Below, piece by piece: positions 1 to 9,134 of a stretch of 64,000 bases of DNA. How positions within the stretch are numbered: position 1 is the first letter of the stretch; each line of letters starts with the position of its first letter. The DNA is taken from assembly GCA_029202665.1 (NCBI GenBank), contig CP119326.1, forward strand, positions 2,170,001 through 2,234,000, in the 5' to 3' direction. A model generated the notes under the pieces. It was given only the letters and a program-made list of their open reading frames with translations, was not told the DNA's origin and did not search any database. Source of the DNA: Candidatus Brevundimonas colombiensis (lineage in GTDB: Bacteria > Pseudomonadota > Alphaproteobacteria > Caulobacterales > Caulobacteraceae). The position numbers and the translations under genes are program-made.

Positions 1-74
1 CGCAAGCCCGCGAAGACGCGATCGAGCCGCTGCCGGCCGATCTGCAACTGGAGCTGGAGAACAGCGAAGGCTGA
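1..74 (+). CDS. rpoC: C-terminal end of an upstream gene, probably RNA polymerase beta' subunit
   Basis: The last 23 codons of a reading frame enter from the left edge and stop at TGA 72-74. The visible tail is acidic (ending LPADLQLELENSEG) and is followed within 30 bases by a strong terminator, so this is the end of a transcription unit. No domain is visible. The rpoC assignment rests on position: in alphaproteobacteria rpoB-rpoC commonly lie just upstream of rpsL, and RpoC often ends in a short acidic tail. Another gene is possible. Confidence 0.45.
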   Translation, partial: QAREDAIEPLPADLQLELENSEG

Positions 75-103
75 TCTCCGGTTTCGGAACCGACGACATG
101 AAG

Positions 104-135
104 AGGGCGGCGTTGGAGACAGCGCCGCCCTTTTT
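104..135 (+). terminator. Rho-independent terminator
   Basis: A perfect 8-bp stem GGGCGGCG/CGCCGCCC (105-112 with 123-130) is followed by TTTTT at 131-135. It closes the transcription unit ending at 74. The 136-263 stretch after it shows no convincing gene. Confidence 0.85.
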
Positions 136-263
136 ATTGCGGCTTGTGCTTGGGAGGCTGACGGCCGTGGGGTCGTCGCTGTTCGTCGTAGTGCAAGCCA
201 AGACGATGATGATCGACCTCGGCGCCGCCATGCACGACGCCTACTGCCACGACCACTGACAGG

Positions 264-1100
264 TCAGTCCTTCCACCGCTCCATCGGCGCGGCGGCGCCC
301 GGCGTGATCGGTGCGCCGCCCGCCCGGTGGCCGTCGCGTCGGGTCTGGACGTTGCGCGTCGAATCCGGGGCGAGCGACGGATTCAACTGAGCGCCCGCGC
401 AGCCCGTACCGAAGTTGGAGCCGATGCAGTCAGCGGGGCCGACCACGCCCACGCCGCCGGACAGGGGGCGGCGGTCCGCTTCCCATTGCGCCAGCCTGCG
501 CGCGCCTTCGCGGGCGAAACGCGCGTCGCGTTCGGGATTGCCGGTGCCGGTGATCGGAGCGGCGTTCTGGCCGCGACGCATGGCGTCCTCGCGGCAATGG
601 GCGTGCTCGGCCGCGTTCAGCTGATCGGGGGTGGTGCAACCCACCAGACCCTGGCGCAGGGCGCGGGCCATGGCGTTGGTCCGCTCGCCGGGATCGACGC
701 GCCAGGGATCGGCCGGAACCGGCACGCCTTGCGGCGCGGGCGGGGCGAGACGGGGCCGCAAGGGGGCCGGGCGGGCATCGGGTGTGGGGGCGACCTGGGG
801 CGCCGGCGAGGCCCGGACGTTGCGGGCGTCGCGGGGCGCGGCGGTCGGCGCCTGGGCGGGCGGCTGGATCACCGGTCGCGGCCGCTCGTCCGGCAGCAGG
901 GGACGGGGCATGATGTCGACATAGAGGGGGCGCGGCTCGGGCGCGATCGGCGGCGCGTCAACGCCCAGAGCGGTCAAGGACAGGACCGCGATCAGGCCGG
1001 CGTTGATGACGACCGAGGCCGAGGCCAGGGCGACCTTTCGCCAATCCGGGCGGCGTCGTCGCAGCCATGGGCGGGGCGGTGACATCGACGCAGCGGTCAT
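264..1100 (-). CDS. TonB-like membrane-anchored protein with a four-cysteine C-terminal domain
   Basis: This 278-residue protein is not a family I recognise by name. Residues 1-22 are basic, 23-46 form one membrane helix, and 49-155 are proline-rich, like the periplasm-spanning part of TonB. The C-terminal part has no TonB fold. Instead it has Cys155-x13-Cys169, a GTG-x4-RDA-x-FAR-x-GARRLA-x-WEA block around 185-208, and Cys225-x8-Cys234. The start at 1100 is chosen because its ATG overlaps the TGA of the upstream gene (ATGA), although the frame is open further upstream. The gene is the second of a translationally coupled pair with its paralogue. An inner-membrane anchor with a disulphide-bonded periplasmic domain is inferred. 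No exbB or exbD is nearby. Confidence 0.75.
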   Translation of the reverse strand: MTAASMSPPRPWLRRRRPDWRKVALASASVVINAGLIAVLSLTALGVDAPPIAPEPRPLYVDIMPRPLLPDERPRPVIQPPAQAPTAAPRDARNVRASPAPQVAPTPDARPAPLRPRLAPPAPQGVPVPADPWRVDPGERTNAMARALRQGLVGCTTPDQLNAAEHAHCREDAMRRGQNAAPITGTGNPERDARFAREGARRLAQWEADRRPLSGGVGVVGPADCIGSNFGTGCAGAQLNPSLAPDSTRNVQTRRDGHRAGGAPITPGAAAPMERWKD

Positions 1101-1507
1101 TCGCGACGCTTTCTGAGATTGGGCAGGAAGCCGTCCCGCGAGGAGAAGAGATCGATCCGGATATCCACGTCGGCGCATCCTGCCACGGGGTTCGGATTTT
1201 CGCACGAACGATCGACGCGCGGGGGATCGGCCCGCTGAGCCTCCCAGGCCGCCAGCCGTCGCGCGCCCTGACGGGCGAAGGCGGCGTCGCGCCCGGCGTC
1301 GCCCGTGCCCCGAATGACGGGAACGGCCTCGGCGCCGGCCCAGCGGTCCTCGCAACGACGGCGGGCGTCGGGCGACAGGCGGTGCGGGGCGTCGCACGAG
1401 AGGGCAGGGGCCCTCGGCCCCGCAACGGCGCCCGCATTCAGGCCGATCGCCGTCGCCGCAAAGCCCGCCTTGCGCCAGTCCAGACCGTCAGCCCCTCGCC
1501 GCGCCAA
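1097..1507 (-). CDS. Short paralogue of the downstream TonB-like four-cysteine protein
   Basis: A 136-residue protein of unknown function, clearly homologous to its downstream neighbour. Both share a DWRK...NAG membrane or signal segment (here residues 10-30), Cys38-x13-Cys52, the GTG-x4-RDA-x-FAR-x-GARRLA-x-WEA block (67-90), and Cys102-x8-Cys111. The proline-rich linker of the partner is missing. The TTG at 1507-1505 is the preferred start because an AAGGGGG Shine-Dalgarno sequence lies about 8 bases upstream; another TTG at 1534 lacks one. The stop overlaps the next start by ATGA, so the two are co-translated. Export and disulphide bonding are inferred. Confidence 0.65.
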   Translation of the reverse strand: MARRGADGLDWRKAGFAATAIGLNAGAVAGPRAPALSCDAPHRLSPDARRRCEDRWAGAEAVPVIRGTGDAGRDAAFARQGARRLAAWEAQRADPPRVDRSCENPNPVAGCADVDIRIDLFSSRDGFLPNLRKRRE

Positions 1508-1597
1508 TACGCGTTCCCCCTTGATCGCATGCAAGCTGTGCTAGAAGCATGGCCGCTTTCAGGCGGTGTCGCGGTCGCTTTGGAGCGAGGGGCGGAA

Positions 1598-1918
1598 ATG
1601 AAGAGAATCGAATTCTGCGTGGTCCTGGCGGGACTGGCGTTTATGTCGGGGTGCGCGGCGCCGTCCGGCGGCGGCGTGGCGAACCATCACTTGCTGGCGG
1701 AGAGTTTTGCGCCGACCGAACAGGACGGATCGGTTGTTCTGGAGTGCATTCTATCTGGAACTGGCGATCTGACGGAGTGTCAGGTCGTGTCCGAAACCCC
1801 AGCGGGGCAAGGTTTCGGACAGGCCGCGCTGGATATGGCCAAGAACGCGAAGATGAAGCCCGGCGGCGCGGCCGGTCAGAGGGTCCGCTTCACCACCCGA
1901 TTTCGGCTGGCCGATTAA
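1598..1918 (+). CDS. Small lipoprotein with TonB C-terminal-like domain
   Basis: A 106-residue protein with a lipoprotein signal (FMSGC, Cys19) followed by a compact domain like the TonB C-terminus: Cys50-x10-Cys61, then VVSETPAGQGFG and an alternating beta pattern to the end. The same Cys-x10-Cys-x-VVSETP-x-G-x-GFG motif occurs in the membrane protein at 27108-27845. The ATG at 1598 is preceded by GAGCGAGGGG, a good ribosome site, whereas the open frame upstream lacks signal features. TonB proper is anchored by a membrane helix, so this lipid-anchored form may act as a periplasmic or outer-membrane adaptor. That role is inference. Confidence 0.7.
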   Translation: MKRIEFCVVLAGLAFMSGCAAPSGGGVANHHLLAESFAPTEQDGSVVLECILSGTGDLTECQVVSETPAGQGFGQAALDMAKNAKMKPGGAAGQRVRFTTRFRLAD

Positions 1919-2217
1919 GGGTCGGTTGACCTGAAGCCCTATCGCGCGTAGAAGCCGCCCACTTTCGAGGCGTGGCCGGTTCGCCGGTCGCCGAGAACGT
2001 GACAATCCAACGGACGGCCTGTGCGCCGCCGGAACGCCCAAAGCGCGCGTTCCGGGCTTTCGTGTTTCTCGGTTCGCCGAGGCGAACCGAGGGCTGTTTG
2101 CCACGTCCTCAGTCTCGATGACACCCGGGCGAGGGGATGGTCCCCCGTTCACAAGAAGGCGAGAGGCGCTTCGGTCGAAAGACACACGCCTCCATCAGAA
2201 GTCGAGACGAGTTTCGA
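1919..2217 (+). promoter_or_regulatory. str operon promoter and leader region
   Basis: A 299-base gap before rpsL with no gene. A good sigma-70-type promoter lies at 1926-1954: TTGACC, a 17-base spacer, and TAGAAG. That leaves a long untranslated leader of about 260 bases before rpsL, which would suit growth-rate or ribosomal-protein feedback control. No classical leader structure was recognised. The promoter position is inferred from the match to the -35/-10 consensus only. Confidence 0.45.
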
Positions 2218-2592
2218 ATGCCTACGATCAACCAGCTGATCCGCAAGCCGCGCAAGCCCAAGCCCACCCGCAACAAGGTGCCGGCCCTGGAGGGTTCGCC
2301 CCAGCGTCGCGGCGTCTGCACCCGCGTCTACACCACGACCCCGAAGAAGCCGAACTCGGCTCTGCGTAAGGTCGCCAAGGTCCGTCTGGCCAAGAACGGC
2401 TACGAAGCCGTGTGCTATATCCCCGGCGAAGGCCACAACCTGCAGGAACACTCGGTCGTTCTGATCCGCGGCGGCCGCGTCAAGGACTTGCCCGGCGTTC
2501 GCTACCACATCCTGCGCGGCGTTCTGGATACCCAAGGCGTCAAGGACCGCAAGCAGCGCCGTTCGCACTACGGCGCCAAGCGTCCGAAGTAA
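2218..2592 (+). CDS. rpsL: 30S ribosomal protein S12
   Basis: S12 (124 residues) sits at the decoding centre of the 30S subunit and affects translational fidelity. The protein begins MPTINQLIRKPR and carries the hallmark TTPKKPNSALRK segment, in which the lysine is the classical streptomycin-resistance position, here the wild-type residue. The ATG at 2218 gives the canonical N-terminus; in-frame sequence upstream is not conserved. It is the first gene of the str operon, followed after 81 bases by rpsG. Confidence 0.98.
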   Translation: MPTINQLIRKPRKPKPTRNKVPALEGSPQRRGVCTRVYTTTPKKPNSALRKVAKVRLAKNGYEAVCYIPGEGHNLQEHSVVLIRGGRVKDLPGVRYHILRGVLDTQGVKDRKQRRSHYGAKRPK

Positions 2593-2601
2593 GCCGTTCC
2601 T

Positions 2602-2660
2602 CTCCGGGCCGTCGCGCCCGGAGACCTTTTCGAGATTTTCCCGGCGAGCGCCGGGCACTG
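2602..2660 (+). promoter_or_regulatory. Two hairpins in the rpsL-rpsG spacer
   Basis: A perfect 8-bp stem CTCCGGGC/GCCCGGAG (2602-2609 with 2616-2623) is followed by ACCTTTT, and a second 6-bp stem CCCGGC/GCCGGG (2640-2645 with 2650-2655) ends just before the AAGGAA ribosome site of rpsG. In E. coli the rpsL-rpsG spacer is where S7 binds to repress its own operon. A similar role here is inference; the first hairpin could also be a weak attenuator. Confidence 0.45.
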
Positions 2661-2673
2661 CAAGGAATACTCC

Positions 2674-3147
2674 ATGTCGCGTCGTCACCGCGCCCAGAAG
2701 CGTGAAGTTCTGCCGGATCCCAAGTTCGGGGACCTGATCGTCACCAAGTTCATGAACTACGTCATGTACGAAGGTAAGAAGGCCGTCGCCGAAAACATCG
2801 TGTACGGCGCCTTCGACATCCTGGCCGACAAGAAGAAGGACCAGGAGCCGGTCGCCACCTTCCACGCCGCCCTGGACAATGTCGCCCCGTCGGTCGAAGT
2901 CCGCTCGCGTCGCGTCGGCGGCGCCACCTATCAGGTGCCGGTCGAAGTCCGCCCGGACCGCCGCCGCGCCCTGGCCATCCGCTGGCTGGTCAACGCCGCG
3001 CGCAAGCGTGGTGAAAACACCATGACGGAAAAGCTGGCCGCCGAGCTGCTGGACGCCTCCAACAACCGCGGCACCGCGGTCAAGAAGCGCGAAGACACCC
3101 ACAAGATGGCCGAAGCCAACCGCGCGTTCAGCCACTACCGCTGGTAA
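2674..3147 (+). CDS. rpsG: 30S ribosomal protein S7
   Basis: S7 (157 residues) nucleates folding of the 3' domain of 16S rRNA and lies near the E site. The start MSRRHRAQKREVLPDPKFG and the internal motifs RRVGGATYQVPVEV and the terminal AFSHYRW are typical. AAGGAA upstream of ATG 2674 serves as ribosome site. It is the second gene of the str operon and, by analogy with E. coli, the likely autoregulator of the operon. Confidence 0.98.
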   Translation: MSRRHRAQKREVLPDPKFGDLIVTKFMNYVMYEGKKAVAENIVYGAFDILADKKKDQEPVATFHAALDNVAPSVEVRSRRVGGATYQVPVEVRPDRRRALAIRWLVNAARKRGENTMTEKLAAELLDASNNRGTAVKKREDTHKMAEANRAFSHYRW

Positions 3148-3207
3148 GTGTCTTAAAACTGTCCCTCTTTCGACGGTATGGGGCGGTTCCTGTTCTTGAG
3201 ACTATCC

Positions 3208-3240
3208 GGCGCGGGCGGTTTGAGTTAAATCGCCCGCGCC
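3208..3240 (+). promoter_or_regulatory. Perfect 10-bp hairpin between rpsG and fusA
   Basis: GGCGCGGGCG (3208-3217) pairs perfectly with CGCCCGCGCC (3231-3240) around a 13-base A/T-rich loop. There is no true T-run after it (GTCTTA follows), so it is more likely an mRNA-processing or protein-binding structure than a full terminator. Confidence 0.5.
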
Positions 3241-3301
3241 GTCTTATCCGACATTTCCGAGGGCGCTTCAGGGCGTCCTAAAGCCCTCAAGGGACGCTCC
3301 T

Positions 3302-5380
3302 ATGCCCCGCACGAATAAAATCGAAGACTATCGCAACTTCGGCATCATGGCCCACATCGACGCGGGCAAGACGACGACGACCGAACGGATCCTGTTCTAC
3401 ACCGGCCGCAACCACAAAATGGGCGAGACGCACGACGGCGCGTCCACCATGGACTGGATGGACCAGGAGCAGGAACGCGGCATCACCATCACGTCGGCCG
3501 CGACGACCGCCTTCTGGAAAGGCAAGCGCCTCAACATCATCGACACCCCCGGACACGTGGACTTCACCATTGAAGTCGAGCGTTCGCTGCGCGTGCTCGA
3601 CGGCGCCGTGACGGTGCTGGACGGCAACGCCGGCGTCGAGCCGCAGACGGAAACCGTCTGGCGCCAGGCCGACAAATACCGCGTGCCGCGCATCGTCTTC
3701 GTCAACAAGATGGACAAGATCGGCGCCGACTTTAACGCGTCGGTCGAGTCGATCCGCGACCGCCTGGGCGCCAAGGCCGTGCCGATCCAACTGCCGATCG
3801 GCGCTGAAAACCTGCTGAAGGGCGTCATCGACCTGGTCGAGATGAAGGCCCTGGTCTGGGAAACCGACACGGTCGGCGCCGACGCCGACGTGCGCGAAAT
3901 CCCGGCCGATATGGCTGAGGAAGTCGCCGCCGCTCGCCAGTACCTGATCGACAACGCCATCGAACTCGACGACGAGGCGATGGAAGCCTATCTGGAAGGC
4001 AACGAGCCTTCGGTCGAAACCCTGAAGAAGTGCATCCGCAAGGCCGTGCTGACCGGCGCCTTCTATCCGATCCTGGGCGGCTCGGCGTTCAAGAACAAGG
4101 GCGTGCAGCCCCTGCTGGACGCGGTCATCGACTATCTGCCGTCGCCCATCGACATCCCGGCGACCCCGGGCATCGACTTCAAGACCGAAGAACCCGTCAC
4201 CCGCAAGGCGTCGGACGACGAGCCCCTGTCGGTGCTGGCTTTCAAGATCATGGACGACCCGTTCGTCGGCTCGCTGACCTTCTGCCGCCTGTACTCGGGC
4301 AAGATGGAAACCGGCATGTCGCTGCTGAACTCGTCGCGTGACAAGAAAGAGCGCGTCGGCCGCATGCTGCAGATGCACTCCAACAACCGCGAAGACATCA
4401 AGGAAGCCTATGCCGGCGACATCGTCGCCCTGGCCGGCCTGAAGGAAACCCGCACGGGCGACACCCTGTGCGATCCGATCAAGTCGCCCATCATCCTGGA
4501 GAAGATGGAATTCCCGGCCCCGGTCATCGAGATCTCGGTCGAGCCCAAGACCAAGGCCGACCAGGAGAAGCTGGGCGTCGCCCTGGCCAAGCTGGCTTCG
4601 GAAGACCCGTCCTTCACCGTCTCGACCGACCACGAGTCGGGCCAGACCATCCTGAAGGGCATGGGCGAGCTTCACCTGGACATCAAGATCGACATCCTGA
4701 AGCGCACCTACAAGGTCGAGGCCACAATCGGCGCGCCGCAGGTCGCCTATCGTGAATCGCTGGGCCGCAAGGTCGACATCGACTACACCCACAAGAAGCA
4801 GACCGGCGGCACGGGCCAGTTCGCCCGTGTCATGATTACCTTCGAACCCGGCGAGCCGGGCTCGGGCTTCGTGTTCGAGAACTCGATCGTCGGCGGCGCG
4901 GTGCCGAAGGAATATATCCCCGGTGTCGAAAAGGGCCTGAACTCGGCCAAGGACAACGGCCTGCTGGCCGGCTTCCCGCTGATCGACTTCAAGGCGACGC
5001 TGACGGACGGCAAGTTCCACGACGTCGACTCCAGCGTGCTGGCGTTCGAAATCGCGGCTCGCGCCGCTTTCCGCGAACTGAAGGAAAAGGGTTCGCCCAA
5101 GCTGCTCGAGCCGATCATGGCGGTGGAAGTCGTGACCCCCGAGGAATACCTCGGCTCGGTCATCGGCGACCTGAACGGCCGTCGCGGCATGATCCAGGGT
5201 CAGGACATGCGCGGCAACGCCACCGTCGTGAACGCCTTCGTGCCGCTGGCCAACATGTTCGGCTATGTGAACACGCTGCGCGGCATGTCGCAGGGCCGCG
5301 CCCAGTTCACCATGCAATACGATCACTACGAACCGGTGCCGCAACACGTCGCCGACGAAGTGATCAAGAAGTACGCCTAA
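3302..5380 (+). CDS. fusA: Elongation factor G
   Basis: EF-G (692 residues) is the GTPase that drives ribosomal translocation and, with RRF, ribosome recycling. The G domain shows AHIDAGKTTTTE (G1), the RGITITSAA switch I, DTPGHVDF (G3) and NKMD (G4). Domains II to V follow in normal order, and the length fits the family. It is the third gene of the str operon, 154 bases after rpsG. The ribosome site before ATG 3302 is weak (GGGAC). Confidence 0.98.
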   Translation: MPRTNKIEDYRNFGIMAHIDAGKTTTTERILFYTGRNHKMGETHDGASTMDWMDQEQERGITITSAATTAFWKGKRLNIIDTPGHVDFTIEVERSLRVLDGAVTVLDGNAGVEPQTETVWRQADKYRVPRIVFVNKMDKIGADFNASVESIRDRLGAKAVPIQLPIGAENLLKGVIDLVEMKALVWETDTVGADADVREIPADMAEEVAAARQYLIDNAIELDDEAMEAYLEGNEPSVETLKKCIRKAVLTGAFYPILGGSAFKNKGVQPLLDAVIDYLPSPIDIPATPGIDFKTEEPVTRKASDDEPLSVLAFKIMDDPFVGSLTFCRLYSGKMETGMSLLNSSRDKKERVGRMLQMHSNNREDIKEAYAGDIVALAGLKETRTGDTLCDPIKSPIILEKMEFPAPVIEISVEPKTKADQEKLGVALAKLASEDPSFTVSTDHESGQTILKGMGELHLDIKIDILKRTYKVEATIGAPQVAYRESLGRKVDIDYTHKKQTGGTGQFARVMITFEPGEPGSGFVFENSIVGGAVPKEYIPGVEKGLNSAKDNGLLAGFPLIDFKATLTDGKFHDVDSSVLAFEIAARAAFRELKEKGSPKLLEPIMAVEVVTPEEYLGSVIGDLNGRRGMIQGQDMRGNATVVNAFVPLANMFGYVNTLRGMSQGRAQFTMQYDHYEPVPQHVADEVIKKYA

Positions 5381-5472
5381 GCTTTCCCTTTTCGGAAAGC
5401 CGACCTATATGCGCCCGGACCGTAAGGACCGGGCGTCCTTAACCCCCAAACTGCAGGAACCCCGGTTCGGGG
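5381..5472 (+). promoter_or_regulatory. Structured fusA-tuf spacer
   Basis: Three hairpins lie in the 109-base spacer: GCTTTCC/GGAAAGC (5381-5387 with 5394-5400) directly after the fusA stop, CGCCCGG/CCGGGCG (5412-5418 with 5429-5435), and CCCCG/CGGGG (5460-5464 with 5468-5472) just before the strong TAGGAG ribosome site of tuf. None has a T-run, so read-through is expected. They may tune differential expression of EF-Tu, which is needed in excess over EF-G. Confidence 0.4.
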
Positions 5473-5489
5473 ACCTTAGGAGCTAGAGA

Positions 5490-6680
<1,191 letters not shown>

Positions 6681-6747
6681 TCGACCATCCTTTTGGCCTG
6701 AGGCGCTCACGCGCGGCTTGAGGCCGAGAGATACAGTAAGCGTACAG

Positions 6748-6780
6748 AGCGGCCCCCGGAGCAATCCGGGGGCCGCTTCT
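6748..6780 (+). terminator. Terminator of the str operon
   Basis: A perfect 11-bp stem GCGGCCCCCGG/CCGGGGGCCGC (6749-6759 with 6766-6776) with a 6-base loop, followed by TTCTGCTTT. Confidence 0.8.
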
Positions 6781-6826
6781 GCTTTGCGGCTTGGCTGCAA
6801 ACCTTGCGTGGCCATAAACTGCTGGC

Positions 6827-7450
6827 ATGAGCCGAAACTGGATCTGGCCGGGTGTCGTCGCTTCGGTTCTGCTTTTGGGCAGTTTACCGCATCACGGTGA
6901 GCATCCCGACAAGGCGGCTGGGCGTGCTGCTCTGGAGGTCCGCCAAGCGCGGCTGGACAAGGTATGGCCCGTTCCCCCACCGGCCGACAATGAGGCGGAT
7001 AGATTCTGGTCGGCGAACAACGACTATCTCACACTATGGGAACCTGACGAGAACGCTCCGCCCGAGATTCCCGGCCGCCCAAGCTTTTCCATGCATTGCG
7101 ATGCAAGCCGGGGATTGGTCGTCCAGTCGGGAATAATCATGGGGATGGACTTGCCGTTAGCCCGACCGCCTTACGGCATCATGGCGCTTGAGGCGGGCGG
7201 TCTGCGTTTCCGTGCGCCCCTGATTGCCATCAGCGACGGTTTCACCACTGTCGCTGATGCGGATTACCGCTTATCCAAATCCGCTATCCGACGTGTACTG
7301 AGCGCGCCCTATCTGGTGGTTCGGCCATTATATCTCGGCAAGCCGCAACCCTACTACGTCATGGAGGATGTGGGGGCGCGACATCCCACACCGCCGCCCG
7401 CGCTTGTAGAGAGGTTTCTGGGCGCCTGTCGTCTGCCGGCCGAGGTCTAA
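6827..7450 (+). CDS. Hypothetical secreted or membrane-anchored protein
   Basis: A 207-residue protein I do not recognise. It begins MSRNWIWPGVVASVLLLGSLP, a short signal or anchor segment, followed by a soluble domain with a WSANNDYLTLWEPDENAPPE stretch, two cysteines (about 97 and 202) and no known catalytic motif. Its codons use A and T in third position more than the neighbours do, which may mean recent acquisition. It lies alone between the str terminator and the carboxylesterase gene. ATG 6827 is the first in-frame start, with no clear ribosome site. Confidence 0.6.
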   Translation: MSRNWIWPGVVASVLLLGSLPHHGEHPDKAAGRAALEVRQARLDKVWPVPPPADNEADRFWSANNDYLTLWEPDENAPPEIPGRPSFSMHCDASRGLVVQSGIIMGMDLPLARPPYGIMALEAGGLRFRAPLIAISDGFTTVADADYRLSKSAIRRVLSAPYLVVRPLYLGKPQPYYVMEDVGARHPTPPPALVERFLGACRLPAEV

Positions 7451-7538
7451 GGCGGGCTCTCGCAGCGATGGCGGATGATTGTCGTCGAAACCGACGGCGG
7501 GGCTGAGGGTTCAAGTCGTTCCGCCGCCAAGGTCGTTC

Positions 7539-9131
7539 ATGCGTTCGTTTCTGTTGCTGATCCTGCTGTTCCTGAGCGCCTGCGCCACCCATCCCGGCAA
7601 GGTCGATCATGTGCGGTTCGCCGGGGATGGGAAGACGGTGCTGGCCGCGACTGAGCACGGGGCCGTGCGCGGGGTCGAGGGGGATGGAACGCGGGCCTTT
7701 CTGGGCGTGCCGTTCGCCGCCCCGCCGGTGGGCGACGGGCGCTGGCGCGCGCCGCAGCCGGTCGAGCCGTGGTCCGGTGTGCGGGATGCCACGCGGATCG
7801 GCTCGGACTGCACCCAGGCCATCGGCCGACGCGCGATCCTGGGCGGGGGCGGCGGGATCGTGGTGGGGTCCGAGGACTGTCTGTATCTGAACATCTACGC
7901 CCCGGCCGGTCAGCCGGAACAGGCGCGGCCGGTCATGGTCTATATCCCGGGCGGCGCCTTCACCGTGGGGGCCGGCGCCAACTATGATCCGTCCAGACTG
8001 GCCCGCGATCAGGGGCGGGTGGTGGTGACGATGAACTATCGGCTGGGGGCCCTGGGCTGGCTGGCCCATCCGGGGTTTCAGGCGACGGGCGAAGGGTTCG
8101 GCGGCAACTTCGGCCTGATGGATCAGCAGGCGGCGCTGAAATGGGTGCATCGCAATATCGCGGCCTTCGGCGGCGATCCGGGAAACGTGACGCTTTTCGC
8201 CGAGAGCGCCGGGGCGTGGACGGCCTGTTACCTTATGGCGTCGCCGGGGTCTGAGGGGTTGTATCAGCGGGTCATCCTGCAGAGCGGCGGCTGTCTGGAG
8301 CCGTCGTCCCTGGTCAGCGCGCACGACGCCGCCCTGTCGGGGCCGATGTTCGCCGAACGGCTGGGGTGCGGCGGAACGGATGCGATCGCGTGTCTGAAGG
8401 CGCTGCCCGCATGGCGGCTGTCGCGCGCGCCGTCGTTGAGGGCGGGGATCAACGGGCCGGGGTCGTGGGGACCGGTGCATACGGATGCGACCGTGCCGGA
8501 AAGTCCGGCCGTGGCGCTGCGCGAGGGGCGGTTCACCCAGGTTCCGGTGCTGATCGGGACGAATCTGGACGAGGGGCGTCTGTTCGCCAACGAGGTGAGG
8601 ACGATGGATCGCTATCAGAAGGAGACGATCTGGATGTATGGCGACGAGGGCCAGCGGGTTCTGGACCGCTATCCGGTCGGAGAGGACGGGCCGGCCTACG
8701 CCATCGCCGCCAACTTCACAGACCAGAGGTTCGCCTGTCCGTCACAGGCGCTGCGGCGGGTGCTGTCGGCCCATGTGCCGGTCTGGGGCTATGAGTTCGC
8801 GGATCGGCGGGCGCCGTTCGTGCTGCCGGACTGGATCGTGGGGCTGGACCTGGGCGCCTATCACGCCAGCGAACTGGCCTATGTGTTCGGGACCAGCTGG
8901 GTGTTCGCGGATGTAAAGCGGTTCACGCCGCAGCAGAAGGCGTTGTCGGATCGGATGCAACGCCTGTGGGCGGCGTTCGGCACGCAAGGCTTCGACGCGG
9001 AATGGCCCCGCGTAGAGGGTGCGGGCCCGGTGCGGGTGTTCGCGCCCGAGGGCGACCGGATGGACCACGACTTCTTTACGCGCCACCACTGCGCCTTCTG
9101 GGACGGGACGCCGTTCGGCGCGGTCCACTGA
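7539..9131 (+). CDS. Type B carboxylesterase, lipoprotein
   Basis: A 530-residue alpha/beta-hydrolase of the carboxylesterase/para-nitrobenzyl esterase family, hydrolysing carboxylic esters. It starts MRSFLLLILLFLSAC, a lipoprotein signal with Cys15, so it probably sits in the outer or inner membrane facing the periplasm. The family entry motif GVRGVEGDGTRAFLGVPFA-like segment, the EDCLYLNIYAP segment and the YIPGGAF oxyanion region are present. The nucleophile motif is FAESAGAW (Ser223) instead of the usual GESAG. A catalytic His is likely in AYHASELAYVFGT and the acid in GTNLDEGRLF. The open frame extends upstream but only ATG 7539 gives a signal peptide. The native substrate is unknown. 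Confidence 0.88.
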   Translation: MRSFLLLILLFLSACATHPGKVDHVRFAGDGKTVLAATEHGAVRGVEGDGTRAFLGVPFAAPPVGDGRWRAPQPVEPWSGVRDATRIGSDCTQAIGRRAILGGGGGIVVGSEDCLYLNIYAPAGQPEQARPVMVYIPGGAFTVGAGANYDPSRLARDQGRVVVTMNYRLGALGWLAHPGFQATGEGFGGNFGLMDQQAALKWVHRNIAAFGGDPGNVTLFAESAGAWTACYLMASPGSEGLYQRVILQSGGCLEPSSLVSAHDAALSGPMFAERLGCGGTDAIACLKALPAWRLSRAPSLRAGINGPGSWGPVHTDATVPESPAVALREGRFTQVPVLIGTNLDEGRLFANEVRTMDRYQKETIWMYGDEGQRVLDRYPVGEDGPAYAIAANFTDQRFACPSQALRRVLSAHVPVWGYEFADRRAPFVLPDWIVGLDLGAYHASELAYVFGTSWVFADVKRFTPQQKALSDRMQRLWAAFGTQGFDAEWPRVEGAGPVRVFAPEGDRMDHDFFTRHHCAFWDGTPFGAVH

Positions 9132-9134
9132 GGG

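Noticed and set aside
146..259. A 37-codon frame starting GTG, MLGRLTAVGSSLFVVVQAK...
   Set aside because: There is a slight hydrophobic stretch but no ribosome site, and it lies right after a terminator. Conservation would be needed to believe it.
3287..5347. Long open frame antisense to fusA (about 690 codons)
   Set aside because: GC-rich coding DNA with few T-starting third positions leaves long open antisense frames. The product is Arg/Asp/Gly/Val-rich with no domain, and fusA on the other strand is certain.
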